From contig DASXRU010000106.1 in assembly GCA_036506395.1 (NCBI GenBank), positions 1 through 21,307 of the forward strand: a stretch of 21,307 nucleotides of DNA, in the 5' to 3' direction. The first letter of the stretch is position 1; every line of letters starts with the position of its first letter. A program made the translations under genes and the position numbers. The notes beneath the pieces were generated by a model. It ran no database searches. It had not been told where the DNA came from and saw nothing but the letters and a program-made list of their open reading frames with translations. This stretch comes from DASXRU01 sp036506395. GTDB taxonomy: Bacteria > Acidobacteriota > Blastocatellia > Pyrinomonadales > Pyrinomonadaceae. Shown here piece by piece: positions 6,992 through 14,205 of this stretch.

Positions 6992-7360
6992 CTAGGCGCC
7001 CAGTTTGAAGTGGGGATTCTCAATTATGCCGAACACGTTTCCGAAAGGATCCTTCACTGTCGCCACCTTGATTCCGCCACCAACGTCCTGAACGTCTTCA
7101 TGCCTGGTTGCTCCCAGTTTGATCACCCGGTTCAAAGCCTCTTCGGCATTATCGACACCCCAGTAGGCAACCACACCGTCCGCCTTCTCGGCGGAAAAAT
7201 TCTCGGCGGGCTGTAAACCAAGCTCATAGCCACCGACATTAAAGCCAACGTAGAACGGCTCATCAAAGTACGGTTTGATTCCCAGCACGGAGTTGTACCA
7301 GCGCTTCCCTTTATCGATGTCATCGACGTGATAGATAGCGGTGCGTAATCCCTGAAACAT
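6992..7360 (-). CDS. VOC-family protein, glyoxalase-like, probably without a full metal site
   Basis: A 122-residue VOC-fold protein: FQGLRTAIYHVDDIDKGKRW at the N-terminus, YVGFNVGGYELGLQP in the middle, and VATVKDPFGNVFGIIENPHF at the end. It resembles the many small glyoxalase/bleomycin-resistance-like proteins. Aligned on the DDIDKGKRWY helix, the position of the first metal His in its neighbour is not His here, so it may bind ligands without catalysis or use other residues. The ATG at 7360 is chosen over GTG 7366 because GAGGAG (7369-7374) lies 8 bases before the ATG but only 2 before the GTG. It is the fourth-from-last plausible cistron of the minus-strand cluster. Confidence 0.82.
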   Translation of the reverse strand: MFQGLRTAIYHVDDIDKGKRWYNSVLGIKPYFDEPFYVGFNVGGYELGLQPAENFSAEKADGVVAYWGVDNAEEALNRVIKLGATRHEDVQDVGGGIKVATVKDPFGNVFGIIENPHFKLGA

Positions 7361-7368
7361 TGTCACTT

Positions 7369-7374
7369 CTCCTC
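7369..7374 (-). promoter_or_regulatory. Strong ribosome binding site that fixes the VOC gene start
   Basis: On the minus strand GAGGAG sits 8 bases before ATG 7360. It is one of the few canonical Shine-Dalgarno sequences in the window and shows that the GTG at 7366 is not the start. Confidence 0.7.
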
Positions 7375-7479
7375 GCGGCCTGAACTGCAGCCCGATCGAT
7401 CATAAAACTCCGGGCGAAAAACGAAGCTTGCTCGGCGCCCTTGCATAAACTTCATTCTGGAAAACTTGCAGTCAGGAAG

Positions 7480-7495
7480 GCGGGCTTGCCCCCGC
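7480..7495. repeat. Small GC hairpin in the VOC-DinB gap
   Basis: GCGGG (7480-7484) pairs with CCCGC (7491-7495) around a 6-base loop, inside the 153-base non-coding gap downstream of the DinB-like gene. No T-run follows on either strand. It may be a degenerate copy of a dispersed palindrome; nothing else is seen in the gap. Confidence 0.3.
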
Positions 7496-7527
7496 TCTTG
7501 AACCGGAACGCACGCAACTCGTCCGGT

Positions 7528-8142
7528 CTATTCCTCCCTTGCCGCAGATCGCTTCGCGAAACGCTCGACTTCATTGAAGCGCTCTTCAGTATTGGTCTCG
7601 CCTTGCGGTTTGACGGCCAGGTACTCATTGAACGCCGCCGATCGATTTCGCGGGATGCTGAGTGATTGCCATTCCGCCGATCGAAAATGCTTTGCCAGAA
7701 AAACTATCTGCCCAATGTGTTGAGCGTAATGCGTCAACTGCCGGTTAATCGCCTGCACAATCGTGTGTGGCTCGCCACGAATCATCACTTGCTTTTCGAA
7801 GTCAGCCGGTTGCAAAGGCTCAAGCGCATTGAAAAGGCACTGCCAGCCCTTCTCCCAATACACGCGAATTTCGTCTTTGGTTGTTTCCGGCCCAATCACA
7901 AATTCCATATCGCGATCGCGGTCCGGCTTTTCGCCGTCGGTGGTCAGGAAATCCGTCCAGCGGGAAAACATGTTGCCGGCGATGTGTTTCATGATCACGG
8001 CAATGCTGTTTGATTCCGGGTCGAGCGTAACGAAGTATTCTTCGTCCTTGAGTTGATCAAGCGCTTTCTCGGCCAGCTTCTTGTAGGCACGAAAGCTCGC
8101 GATGGCATCGTCAAGATAGTGTTGGGCCAGTGATTGGTTCAT
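7528..8142 (-). CDS. DinB-like four-helix-bundle protein (DUF1572)
   Basis: A 204-residue all-helical protein of the DinB/YfiT superfamily, matching DUF1572. The metal-binding His triad characteristic of the superfamily is present: H53 in VIMKHIAGNMFSRW, and H138 and H142 in RQLTHYAQHIGQIVFLAKHF. Some relatives are thiol-dependent S-transferases (bacillithiol or mycothiol); most have no known substrate. The acidic stretch KDEEYFVTLDPESNSIA before the first His is typical of the DUF1572 branch. It lies 55 bases after hisS on the same strand and probably shares its transcript. No ribosome site is evident before the ATG. Confidence 0.83.
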   Translation of the reverse strand: MNQSLAQHYLDDAIASFRAYKKLAEKALDQLKDEEYFVTLDPESNSIAVIMKHIAGNMFSRWTDFLTTDGEKPDRDRDMEFVIGPETTKDEIRVYWEKGWQCLFNALEPLQPADFEKQVMIRGEPHTIVQAINRQLTHYAQHIGQIVFLAKHFRSAEWQSLSIPRNRSAAFNEYLAVKPQGETNTEERFNEVERFAKRSAAREE

Positions 8143-8197
8143 AGTTTTGCGATTAGCCTACGATCATGGGTTTCGACTTCCCGAAGACGCATTAACC

Positions 8198-9661
8198 TCA
8201 ATCACCCACCGGGATGTCGATGCGTCTCCTCAATTCCGCCACGGCACTCTCGCGTTTTACGTTGCGCTGTTCACCCGACTCCATGTCCTTGATGGCAACC
8301 TCGCCGCGCGCGCGTTCGTCTTCACCGACCACCACCACAAAAGGAATGCCGCGTCCTGAAGCATACTTGAATTGCTTCGCCAGCTTGTCGGCTTCCGGAT
8401 AAAGATCGACGCGCAAACCTTCGCGCCGCAACTCTTCGGCCAGCGCGATCGCGTCCGTGATCGATTCTTCATTCCAGATGCTGACCATGACGTCGGCAGG
8501 CGAAGAAATTAATGCGTTGGGAAACATCTCGCGCTCAGTCATCACGACGATGATTCGCTCCAGGCCGAGCGAGAACCCGCAGGCAGGGACATTTTCCCCC
8601 AGAAACATTCCGACCAGGCTATCGTAACGCCCGCCGCCGCCGAGGCTGCCGGGGAGATCTTTTACGCTAATCTCCATGATGGCGCCGGTATAGTAGGACA
8701 GACCGCGCGCTAAACTCGGATCGATCTCAATGCTCGCAGCGCTACCGCCGGCCTCGGCAAACTTCATAACTGAGCGAAGTTCATCAACGCCCCTGGCGCC
8801 TGGCTCATTGTCACCTACAAACTCAACCAGCCGTCCGAGGATGGCCGCGTTCAGGGCTTTTCGCTTTTGCGCGGCGTTTTCTCCGGCAGCGATTTCAGCC
8901 GCGTGCTCAAGCGCACCCAGCTCAACAAAGAATTTAAGCAAGTTGCTACCCGCCACCGCCTCAATACCTCGGTCTCTAAACTCTTTTTCCACGCCTTCCT
9001 GCCCGATCTTGTCCAACTTGTCGAGCGCAATCAGCGCGGCCTCCTCTTTCTCGAGGGATATTCCGGCTGATTGCAGCACCCCGCTTAAGGTGTCTCGATG
9101 ATTTAACCTGATCGTGAAATCGTTGAAGCCGAGGTTCGTTAATACTTCACTGGCAGCGGCGCAAATTTCAGCTTCAACCAACATTGACTGCGAACCCAGC
9201 ACGTCCACATCGCACTGATAGAACTCGCGAAACCTGCCTCGCGCCGGCCGATCCGCTCGCCAGACGGGCTGAATCTGATAGCGCTTGAAAAACTTTGGCA
9301 GCTTGTCGCGATACTCCGCAACCACGCGCGCGAGCGGCACGGTCAGATCGTAGCGCAGTGCCAGATCCGCTTCACCGGTCTTCTCATGCACGCCGCGCTT
9401 GAGGATTTTGAAGATGAGCTGGTTACCTTCTTCGCCATACTTGCCCATCAACGTTTCGATATTCTCTACCGCCGGTGTCTCCAGCGGTTCAAAGCCGTAA
9501 CGCTCGTAAACTTCCTTTATGACGCCGATGACGTATTCGCGCCGCCGCACATCCGCGGGCAGAAAATCGCGCATGCCGCGCGGTGGCTGGGTATTTGCGG
9601 AGGGCATCAGGCGTTCCGGTAAAAAGTCTGGATTGAAGCGCTGGAACTCGTCGCTCATCAT
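8198..9661 (-). CDS. hisS: Histidyl-tRNA synthetase
   Basis: Class II synthetase that charges tRNA-His. Motif 2 is RYQIQPVWRADRPARGRFRE (about 127-146). The His-specific motifs are LARGLSYYTG (317-326; the usual Asp after RGL is Ser) and GGGGRYDSL (341-349), followed by motif 3 PACGFSLGLERI (359-370). The C-terminal anticodon-binding domain runs from about 390 to 480 (VMVSIWNEE through GIPFVVVVGEDE). At 487 residues it is longer than the E. coli enzyme (424) because of an N-terminal extension of about 20 residues and extra sequence in the insertion domain. Tandem ATGs begin it; the second (9658) is 5 bases from AGG and may be the real start. Probably the first gene of the minus-strand cluster. 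Confidence 0.96.
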   Translation of the reverse strand: MMSDEFQRFNPDFLPERLMPSANTQPPRGMRDFLPADVRRREYVIGVIKEVYERYGFEPLETPAVENIETLMGKYGEEGNQLIFKILKRGVHEKTGEADLALRYDLTVPLARVVAEYRDKLPKFFKRYQIQPVWRADRPARGRFREFYQCDVDVLGSQSMLVEAEICAAASEVLTNLGFNDFTIRLNHRDTLSGVLQSAGISLEKEEAALIALDKLDKIGQEGVEKEFRDRGIEAVAGSNLLKFFVELGALEHAAEIAAGENAAQKRKALNAAILGRLVEFVGDNEPGARGVDELRSVMKFAEAGGSAASIEIDPSLARGLSYYTGAIMEISVKDLPGSLGGGGRYDSLVGMFLGENVPACGFSLGLERIIVVMTEREMFPNALISSPADVMVSIWNEESITDAIALAEELRREGLRVDLYPEADKLAKQFKYASGRGIPFVVVVGEDERARGEVAIKDMESGEQRNVKRESAVAELRRRIDIPVGD

Positions 9662-9744
9662 AACCTGAATTCTTTGACGCCAGAAGGAAACAGCCGGATA
9701 GAATTAGTTTAGTTTAGAACTCGTCCTCTACCTGCTTCAGATCT

Positions 9745-9915
9745 CATTCACACCGCGGCTTTAGCCCGGTGGAAAAAAGCTTCTTACAATCCGGAACCGT
9801 TTCAACGGTTTTCGCGAGCGGTTTTTTCCAAAATATAACGCCGGAGCAAACCGTTGAAACGGTTCCTACATTAAGGAACTTGCCGTGACACCGGGCTGAA
9901 GCCGCGGTGTGAATG
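9745..9915. repeat. Palindromic repeat element in the divergent hisS/membrane-protein gap
   Basis: Outer arms of 27 bases (9745-9771 and 9889-9915) are inverted repeats with one mismatch; each contains CCGCGGCTTTAGCCC or its complement. Nested inside are perfect 19-base inverted repeats at 9793-9811 and 9848-9866. Each of these is itself nearly palindromic (AACCGTT, 2 bases, AACGGTT). There is no ORF. It has the build of a non-autonomous palindromic element and takes up half of the 346-base gap. The remainder holds a TTTAG direct repeat near 9703-9718 and a candidate promoter at 9957-9984. Confidence 0.7.
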
Positions 9916-9956
9916 AAACTCAGAAAGCAAATGAGCCACTAGCAGCCGGAATAGAC

Positions 9957-9984
9957 TGGACAGCGAGCCGCTTTTGGAAATAAT
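9957..9984 (+). promoter_or_regulatory. Candidate sigma-70-type promoter
   Basis: TGGACA (9957-9962), a 16-base spacer, then AATAAT (9979-9984). Each box matches its consensus at five of six positions. It lies 23 bases upstream of the ATG at 10008, giving a leader of about 17 bases. Prediction only. Confidence 0.4.
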
Positions 9985-10007
9985 TGCTACCAGTTACAAA
10001 CACGATC

Positions 10008-11474
10008 ATGAGTTCTGCGTCCATCGCCGAAAACTTCGTGGCCCCAACCACCCCGGCATCTATCATTGTGCCGCTCAGAAATGTCCTGCTGACACTGACC
10101 TTGACCATCAGCAGCCTGGCACTGGCGGGATCCCTGTGGCGCGAACAAGGCTACGAAATGCTGATCGTGACAATGGGCTGGCCCCATGTGATCCTCGGTT
10201 TCGTTTTCTACTTTGGCAAAGTGATGCGTGGCGAAGCCAAAGCCCGCGGGGCTTTTGTCTTGCTGGCATTGTTTACGCTGGCAATCTGGATTGTTCACTA
10301 CAACTACGCCATCACCGGACTGATTTACCTGTATTTTCTTTACCACGCGTTTCGAGACGAAATCACGGTTTACCTCCAGACCCGCGCCCGCCACCGGCCC
10401 GGGCCAGGAGTCTACGCCGTCGCCGGAGTTGGACCGGCGATCCTTTTGATTTTGCTGATTCCGCAACAACAAAACTTTCGGCACGACCTGCGGCGCATCG
10501 AGGTCAACGACGCCCAGGTGCAACCGGCCGGGACGCTCATCTCGTTCAAGCCGGTGCCGAACTCGCGCGGCCGCGATTTCTACTTCTATTTGCAGGCGCC
10601 GCACACTGCCGGCCTGCGCGCGTTCACAACGCCGGCAACAACTGCAGACGTGCACAGCACCGGCGAGGTTTTGGTAAACGATCGCGCGTGGCCGCAGGCT
10701 GCTGACCTGGTTTTCCGGCCACACTACGCAAATGAATCAGCCGCTGTTCCCGTTCCGTCTGGCTCGGATAACGGGACGGTGCCGGTGTTACTGACCGGCG
10801 GACATCGCGTGGGCCAGACATTCAGGGCTGAACAGAATAACCTCGACGGAATTTGGCTACCCATCAATCGACTGGACGCGGGTGCAAACCCGACAAACAT
10901 ATATTTTCATCTCGCGTCGCCACCGCTGCTGCCTTATTCGACAGCCATTGCTGACATTCGGCTGATCCTGATCGCGCTGGTAGGGGCACTGGTCATCTGG
11001 AAGTTGCTGCCGAAGCGCGGCCAAAGCAATCAGTTATGGATCTATCTGTTGGTGATTGCCGGCGGCTTTGCGTTTACGCAAATAACGCTGAAGAGTTCGA
11101 ACAACGCCGGCTATTCGTTCCCGCTGATCTTTCAGTTCGTCGTAGTGTTTCATTATTGGAGCTGGTACGTTTTTTCCTACGACAAGTTGCGCACGCTGAA
11201 GGGCGCGCCCACCAGACCGAGCATCAGTCGTTACGACGCGATGCTGGCAAGTCTTCGATCTGCCTGGAACTTCACCACGGTTATGGTTTTGCTGAATCTG
11301 GTTTCGGGAATGGGAGTGGTCTGGTACTACAAACTAAACGGGCCGCCGGCTCTGCGGTTTCCGTTTGACTACAACTATTTCCTCTACTTCCTGGTTTTCC
11401 ATGTGACGTTCAGTTTCAATCCAAAGCCGGGCCCACCGGCTGCGTTGTCAGAGTCGCGAGCCGTTCGAACCTAG
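10008..11474 (+). CDS. Multi-pass membrane protein with conserved-looking intramembrane histidines, function unknown
   Basis: A 488-residue protein with four or five N-terminal hydrophobic segments (about 24-43, 51-70, 82-112, 136-152), a polar, beta-rich, probably extracytoplasmic middle (about 155-310), and four or five more hydrophobic segments (about 318-334, 342-358, 371-389, 423-440, 455-470). Several histidines fall in or beside membrane helices: H60 (GWPHVILGF), H97 (WIVHYNYAI), H113 (FLYHAFRDE), H382 (VVFHYWSWYVF) and H465 (LVFHVTF). Such a pattern occurs in membrane metal or heme enzymes, for example the Brp/Blh carotenoid dioxygenases, but I see no diagnostic motif and do not assign it. 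The ATG at 10008 is preferred to an in-frame TTG at 9984. Its stop overlaps that of the convergent gene. Confidence 0.7.
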   Translation: MSSASIAENFVAPTTPASIIVPLRNVLLTLTLTISSLALAGSLWREQGYEMLIVTMGWPHVILGFVFYFGKVMRGEAKARGAFVLLALFTLAIWIVHYNYAITGLIYLYFLYHAFRDEITVYLQTRARHRPGPGVYAVAGVGPAILLILLIPQQQNFRHDLRRIEVNDAQVQPAGTLISFKPVPNSRGRDFYFYLQAPHTAGLRAFTTPATTADVHSTGEVLVNDRAWPQAADLVFRPHYANESAAVPVPSGSDNGTVPVLLTGGHRVGQTFRAEQNNLDGIWLPINRLDAGANPTNIYFHLASPPLLPYSTAIADIRLILIALVGALVIWKLLPKRGQSNQLWIYLLVIAGGFAFTQITLKSSNNAGYSFPLIFQFVVVFHYWSWYVFSYDKLRTLKGAPTRPSISRYDAMLASLRSAWNFTTVMVLLNLVSGMGVVWYYKLNGPPALRFPFDYNYFLYFLVFHVTFSFNPKPGPPAALSESRAVRT

Positions 11475-12043
11475 CGAGGCTCTTCTTCGCGATAGAATTG
11501 GGAAAAGCGCACATAGTTTTGCCAGAAGAGATTGAGACTTCCGACCTCTTCATCGCTCAATGCCCGCTTCACTTTTGCCGGCAGTCCCATCACCAACGAG
11601 CGTGGCGGGATGATCGTCCCCGGAGAGATCAATGAGCCGGCCGCAACCAGCGATTGCGCGCCCACCCGCACATCGTCGAGGACAATCGAACCGATGCCAA
11701 TCAACGAGCCGCGCTCCACGTAACAGCCGTGCAGCGTGACGCTGTGGCCTACCGTAACTTCGTCTTCGAGGACCGTTGGATACTCGCCGGTGCGCGTGTG
11801 AATTACGGAGTTGTCCTGGACGTTCGTGCGGTTGCCGATGCGAATGTAGTACATATCGCCGCGCAGGACCGTGTTGCACCACACGGACGACTGCTCCCCG
11901 AGATGCACGTCACCGATAATCTGCGCACTCTGATCGACGTATGCCGTGTCATGGATCTGCGGATGGACCCCGCGAAATGAACGGATCATGTCGTATTCTG
12001 GTCTCAGCTCGTTATTATTTTTCTTCGCCGATGCCTTCTTCAT
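11471..12043 (-). CDS. Gamma-carbonic-anhydrase-like hexapeptide-repeat protein
   Basis: A left-handed beta-helix protein of the gamma-class carbonic anhydrase family (CamH/CaiE/YrdA-like), 190 residues. Hexapeptide turns run from about residue 35 to 155 (AYVDQSAQIIGDVHLG, SSVWCNTVLRGD, IGNRTNVQDNSVIHT, VGHSVTLHGCYVERGSLIGI, VAAGSLISPG). The three zinc-ligand histidines sit in the family positions: H82 (NSVIHT), H100 (TVGHSV) and H105 (TLHGC). The C-terminal helix is SLNLFWQNYVRFSQFYR. It may hydrate CO2, although many YrdA-type members show little activity. The first 18 residues are a lysine- and asparagine-rich extension; ATG at 11989 (MIRSFRG) is an alternative start. The stops of this and the facing gene share the bases CTAG. 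Confidence 0.88.
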   Translation of the reverse strand: MKKASAKKNNNELRPEYDMIRSFRGVHPQIHDTAYVDQSAQIIGDVHLGEQSSVWCNTVLRGDMYYIRIGNRTNVQDNSVIHTRTGEYPTVLEDEVTVGHSVTLHGCYVERGSLIGIGSIVLDDVRVGAQSLVAAGSLISPGTIIPPRSLVMGLPAKVKRALSDEEVGSLNLFWQNYVRFSQFYREEEPR

Positions 12044-12178
12044 TGGATAGATTACTTACTTACAGTCTACCTCAAGTTACAATCGAGCCATAGGTTGCTC
12101 GCGGTTTGCACTGGTTCACCTTCAACTCCGACTTTGGCGCACCATGAGGTCCGCGGCAGCGAGGATCGCACATTCTTT

Positions 12179-12421
12179 AGCCGCGTTCAGGCGGCTTTCC
12201 CGCAGGGTTACTAGACCGGGCGTTTTACGCCCGGGTCTGAACGCGCCTCGAAATCCAAAGCCCGTTTCAGCGGGCTTAATGACTGAGGCTTCAGCCATGA
12301 TGCTAGCGCTGATGATTGTAAGCACGCTGAAAGCGCGCTAAATGATCAGTGTGCGTGACCGAACCCAGCGCTAAAAAGCGCTGGGCTATCAACCCTTCGG
12401 GAAAGCCGTCTGAAGACGGCT
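12179..12421. repeat. Cluster of short GC hairpins
   Basis: The 464-base gap 12044-12507 has no gene but holds at least five hairpins in 245 bases: AGCCGC 12179-12184 with GCGGCT 12191-12196 (loop GTTCAG); CCGGGCG 12216-12222 with CGCCCGG 12228-12234; AAGCCCG 12258-12264 with CGGGCTT 12271-12277 (loop TTTCAG); CCCAGCGCT 12364-12372 with AGCGCTGGG 12377-12385; AGCCGTC 12404-12410 with GACGGCT 12415-12421 (loop TGAA). A looser pair, TAGCGC 12304-12309 with GCGCTA 12335-12340, lies between. Stems differ but stay paired, and several loops contain TTCAG or TGAA, as if diverged copies of one element. A TTAC tandem repeat lies near 12051-12063. Confidence 0.65.
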
Positions 12422-12507
12422 GGAGGACAGGAAGCATCAAGGCCGTTTCAAACTGAACAGATACCCGCGGCTTGACGTTCATCACTGGCCGTGCCAGATT
12501 TCGCCTC

Positions 12508-13095
12508 GTGGTAAATTCCGTAGACCGAAAATCGCTTTGGGCAATCTGCTTGCTTCTGGCCACATCCGCCTGCGGCAATTCGCTTTACAAGGTGAAGCCG
12601 ATTGTTGACTTGCCTCCGATGTCGGCAACCGCGCCGGCCACTAACCTCGGCGGCTTAACATTGCGCGCTGCGCCCCTTCTGCTTGACGAAGAAAGCCAGG
12701 AGTTGTTTGAAGCCAACCTGCCCTTGAGCGGCTTGTTGCCTGTGCGAGTGGAGATGGTTCACAACAGCGGCGAGACTATCGAACTTAAGAAAGTTCGCTT
12801 TCGCTTGCACGATGGCGAAGGAAATGAATGGAAAATGATCTCTGCCAGACAAGCAATTGGGCGCATTTTGAAAGCGAATGAAGTCTACGCGTACAATCCT
12901 CAATCGCGCAAAACATTTGAAAAAGAGTTTCGCGCCTACGAGCTCGATTCAAAGTCCCCGTTGACGCACTCGGAACGCCGGCGTAGCGGCTTTATTATTT
13001 TTCAGGCCCCAAAAAAAGCGGCCCTGGCGACGCCGCGCGGCCTCGTGCTCTCAATCGAAGGCCTGGCGCAACCGGCAACCTTAACCCTTAATTGA
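12508..13095 (+). CDS. Putative lipoprotein of unknown function
   Basis: The protein starts (from GTG 12508) with VNSVDRKSLWAICLLLATSA and then Cys22: a basic n-region, a hydrophobic core and a lipobox-like TSAC, suggesting a lipid-anchored envelope protein of 195 residues. The consensus has Leu at the -3 position where this has Thr, so the lipobox is not perfect. The mature part alternates beta strands (LTLRAAPLLL, LLPVRVEMVHNSGETIELKK, VRFRLHDGEGNEW, and later GFIIFQAP, GLVLSIEGL), as in beta-sandwich adhesion or assembly folds. I do not recognise a family. An in-frame TTG at 12472 would add 12 residues that spoil the signal. It is followed 41 bases on by a methyltransferase gene. Confidence 0.6.
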   Translation: MVNSVDRKSLWAICLLLATSACGNSLYKVKPIVDLPPMSATAPATNLGGLTLRAAPLLLDEESQELFEANLPLSGLLPVRVEMVHNSGETIELKKVRFRLHDGEGNEWKMISARQAIGRILKANEVYAYNPQSRKTFEKEFRAYELDSKSPLTHSERRRSGFIIFQAPKKAALATPRGLVLSIEGLAQPATLTLN

Positions 13096-13120
13096 TAGTA
13101 GAATTACTAATCATCTTTCG

Positions 13121-13126
13121 AAAGGA
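13121..13126 (+). promoter_or_regulatory. Ribosome binding site deciding the methyltransferase start
   Basis: AAAGGA lies 10 bases before ATG 13137. The alternative in-frame TTG at 13092, which overlaps the lipoprotein stop, has no such site and would add a 15-residue leader absent from the fold. Confidence 0.6.
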
Positions 13127-13136
13127 AATAAAAACA

Positions 13137-14162
13137 ATGCCCCCGGAAGCACAACCGCAAGGACAGCCAACCCCAGCTCTTTTATTCGACACTCTCAATG
13201 CCCATCAGCGAACCGAAGCGATCAAGACGGCGATCGAATTGAGTTTGTTTACCGCAATTGCGGAAGGCAAAACGACTATCGCGCAGATCGCTGCAGCCTG
13301 TGACGCTTCCGAACGCGGTACGCGCATACTCTGCGACTACCTGGTCATCATTGGTTTTCTGACAAAAGAAGATGGCCGTTACGGGCTGACCCAGGATTCA
13401 GCAGTGTTCCTGGACAAGCATTCGCCGGCCTACATGGGTGGCGTGATTGACTTCATACTCTCGCCGATGTTAACCGAGAATTTCAAGCAACTGACGACCG
13501 CAGTTAAGAAAGGTGGCTCGGCTGCCGATCAAGATACGGCGCTTGAGCCCGATCATCCGGTCTGGGTCAAATTCGCGCGCGCCATGGCGCCGATGATGGC
13601 CATGCCGGCACAACTACTGGCGCCACTGGCCGATCCTGAGGCCAACCGGAAGCTGAAGATCCTGGACATCGCCGCGGGTCATGGATTGTATGGTATCGCC
13701 TTCGCCAAGCGGAATCCGCAGGCCGAAGTTACGGCGCTCGATTGGGCCAATGTGCTCGAAGTCGCAAAGGAAAACGCGCAAGCCGCGGGCATCTCTGATC
13801 GTTATCACACTAAACCCGGGAGCGCCTTCGCCGTTGATTACGGCACTGGTTATGACATTGTTCTGCTGACGAACTTTCTGCATCACTTCGACGTGGCAAC
13901 GTGCGAAACGTTGTTGCGTAAGGTCCATGCCGCATTGAAAGATGGCGGCCGTGCAGTGACGCTTGAATTTGTTCCCAACCCCGATCGTGTATCACCTCCA
14001 CAGGCTGCGGGCTTTAGCATGATGATGCTGGGGATGACGCCGGGCGGCGACGCGTATACGTTTGCCGAACTCGAGAGCATGTTCCACAACGCTGGCTTCG
14101 CCCGCAACGAATTACACGAGCTGCCGCCGACGATTCAGCGCGTAGTGATCAGTCATAAATGA
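13137..14162 (+). CDS. SAM-dependent O-methyltransferase family 2 protein
   Basis: A class I methyltransferase with the two-domain plan of plant- and polyketide-type O-methyltransferases, 341 residues. The N-terminal winged-helix/dimerisation domain (about 12-90) contains AIELSLFTAIAEGKTTIAQI and ILCDYLVIIGFLTKEDGRYG. The Rossmann domain has motif I KILDIAAGHGLYGIAFA (174-190), the acidic ribose-binding residue D202 (VTALDWANVLE), and NFLHHFDVATC with H249 and H250 near the usual catalytic-base position. The SAM-binding motif has Ala where many have Gly-Gly-Gly. The methyl acceptor, a small hydroxylated molecule in known relatives, cannot be inferred from the neighbours. The start is set by AAAGGA 10 bases upstream. 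Confidence 0.88.
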   Translation: MPPEAQPQGQPTPALLFDTLNAHQRTEAIKTAIELSLFTAIAEGKTTIAQIAAACDASERGTRILCDYLVIIGFLTKEDGRYGLTQDSAVFLDKHSPAYMGGVIDFILSPMLTENFKQLTTAVKKGGSAADQDTALEPDHPVWVKFARAMAPMMAMPAQLLAPLADPEANRKLKILDIAAGHGLYGIAFAKRNPQAEVTALDWANVLEVAKENAQAAGISDRYHTKPGSAFAVDYGTGYDIVLLTNFLHHFDVATCETLLRKVHAALKDGGRAVTLEFVPNPDRVSPPQAAGFSMMMLGMTPGGDAYTFAELESMFHNAGFARNELHELPPTIQRVVISHK

Positions 14163-14205
14163 CGGGTGCGAGATTAGTGGCGCCCGCGCTTCATGGTTAA
14201 GGCAC

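Noticed and set aside
9987..10724. Minus-strand open frame of 245 codons over the start of the membrane-protein gene
   Set aside because: Its translation is Gln/Arg/His-rich without structure, while the plus-strand frame has well-placed membrane helices.
12179..12421. Possible CRISPR array
   Set aside because: The repeats are short inverted hairpins of differing sequence, not identical direct repeats with regular spacers, and there are no cas genes.
12122..12578. Two minus-strand open frames (67 and 91 codons) and a 65-codon plus-strand frame in the hairpin region
   Set aside because: They are made of the palindromic repeats and have no coding character; the region is better described as non-coding.
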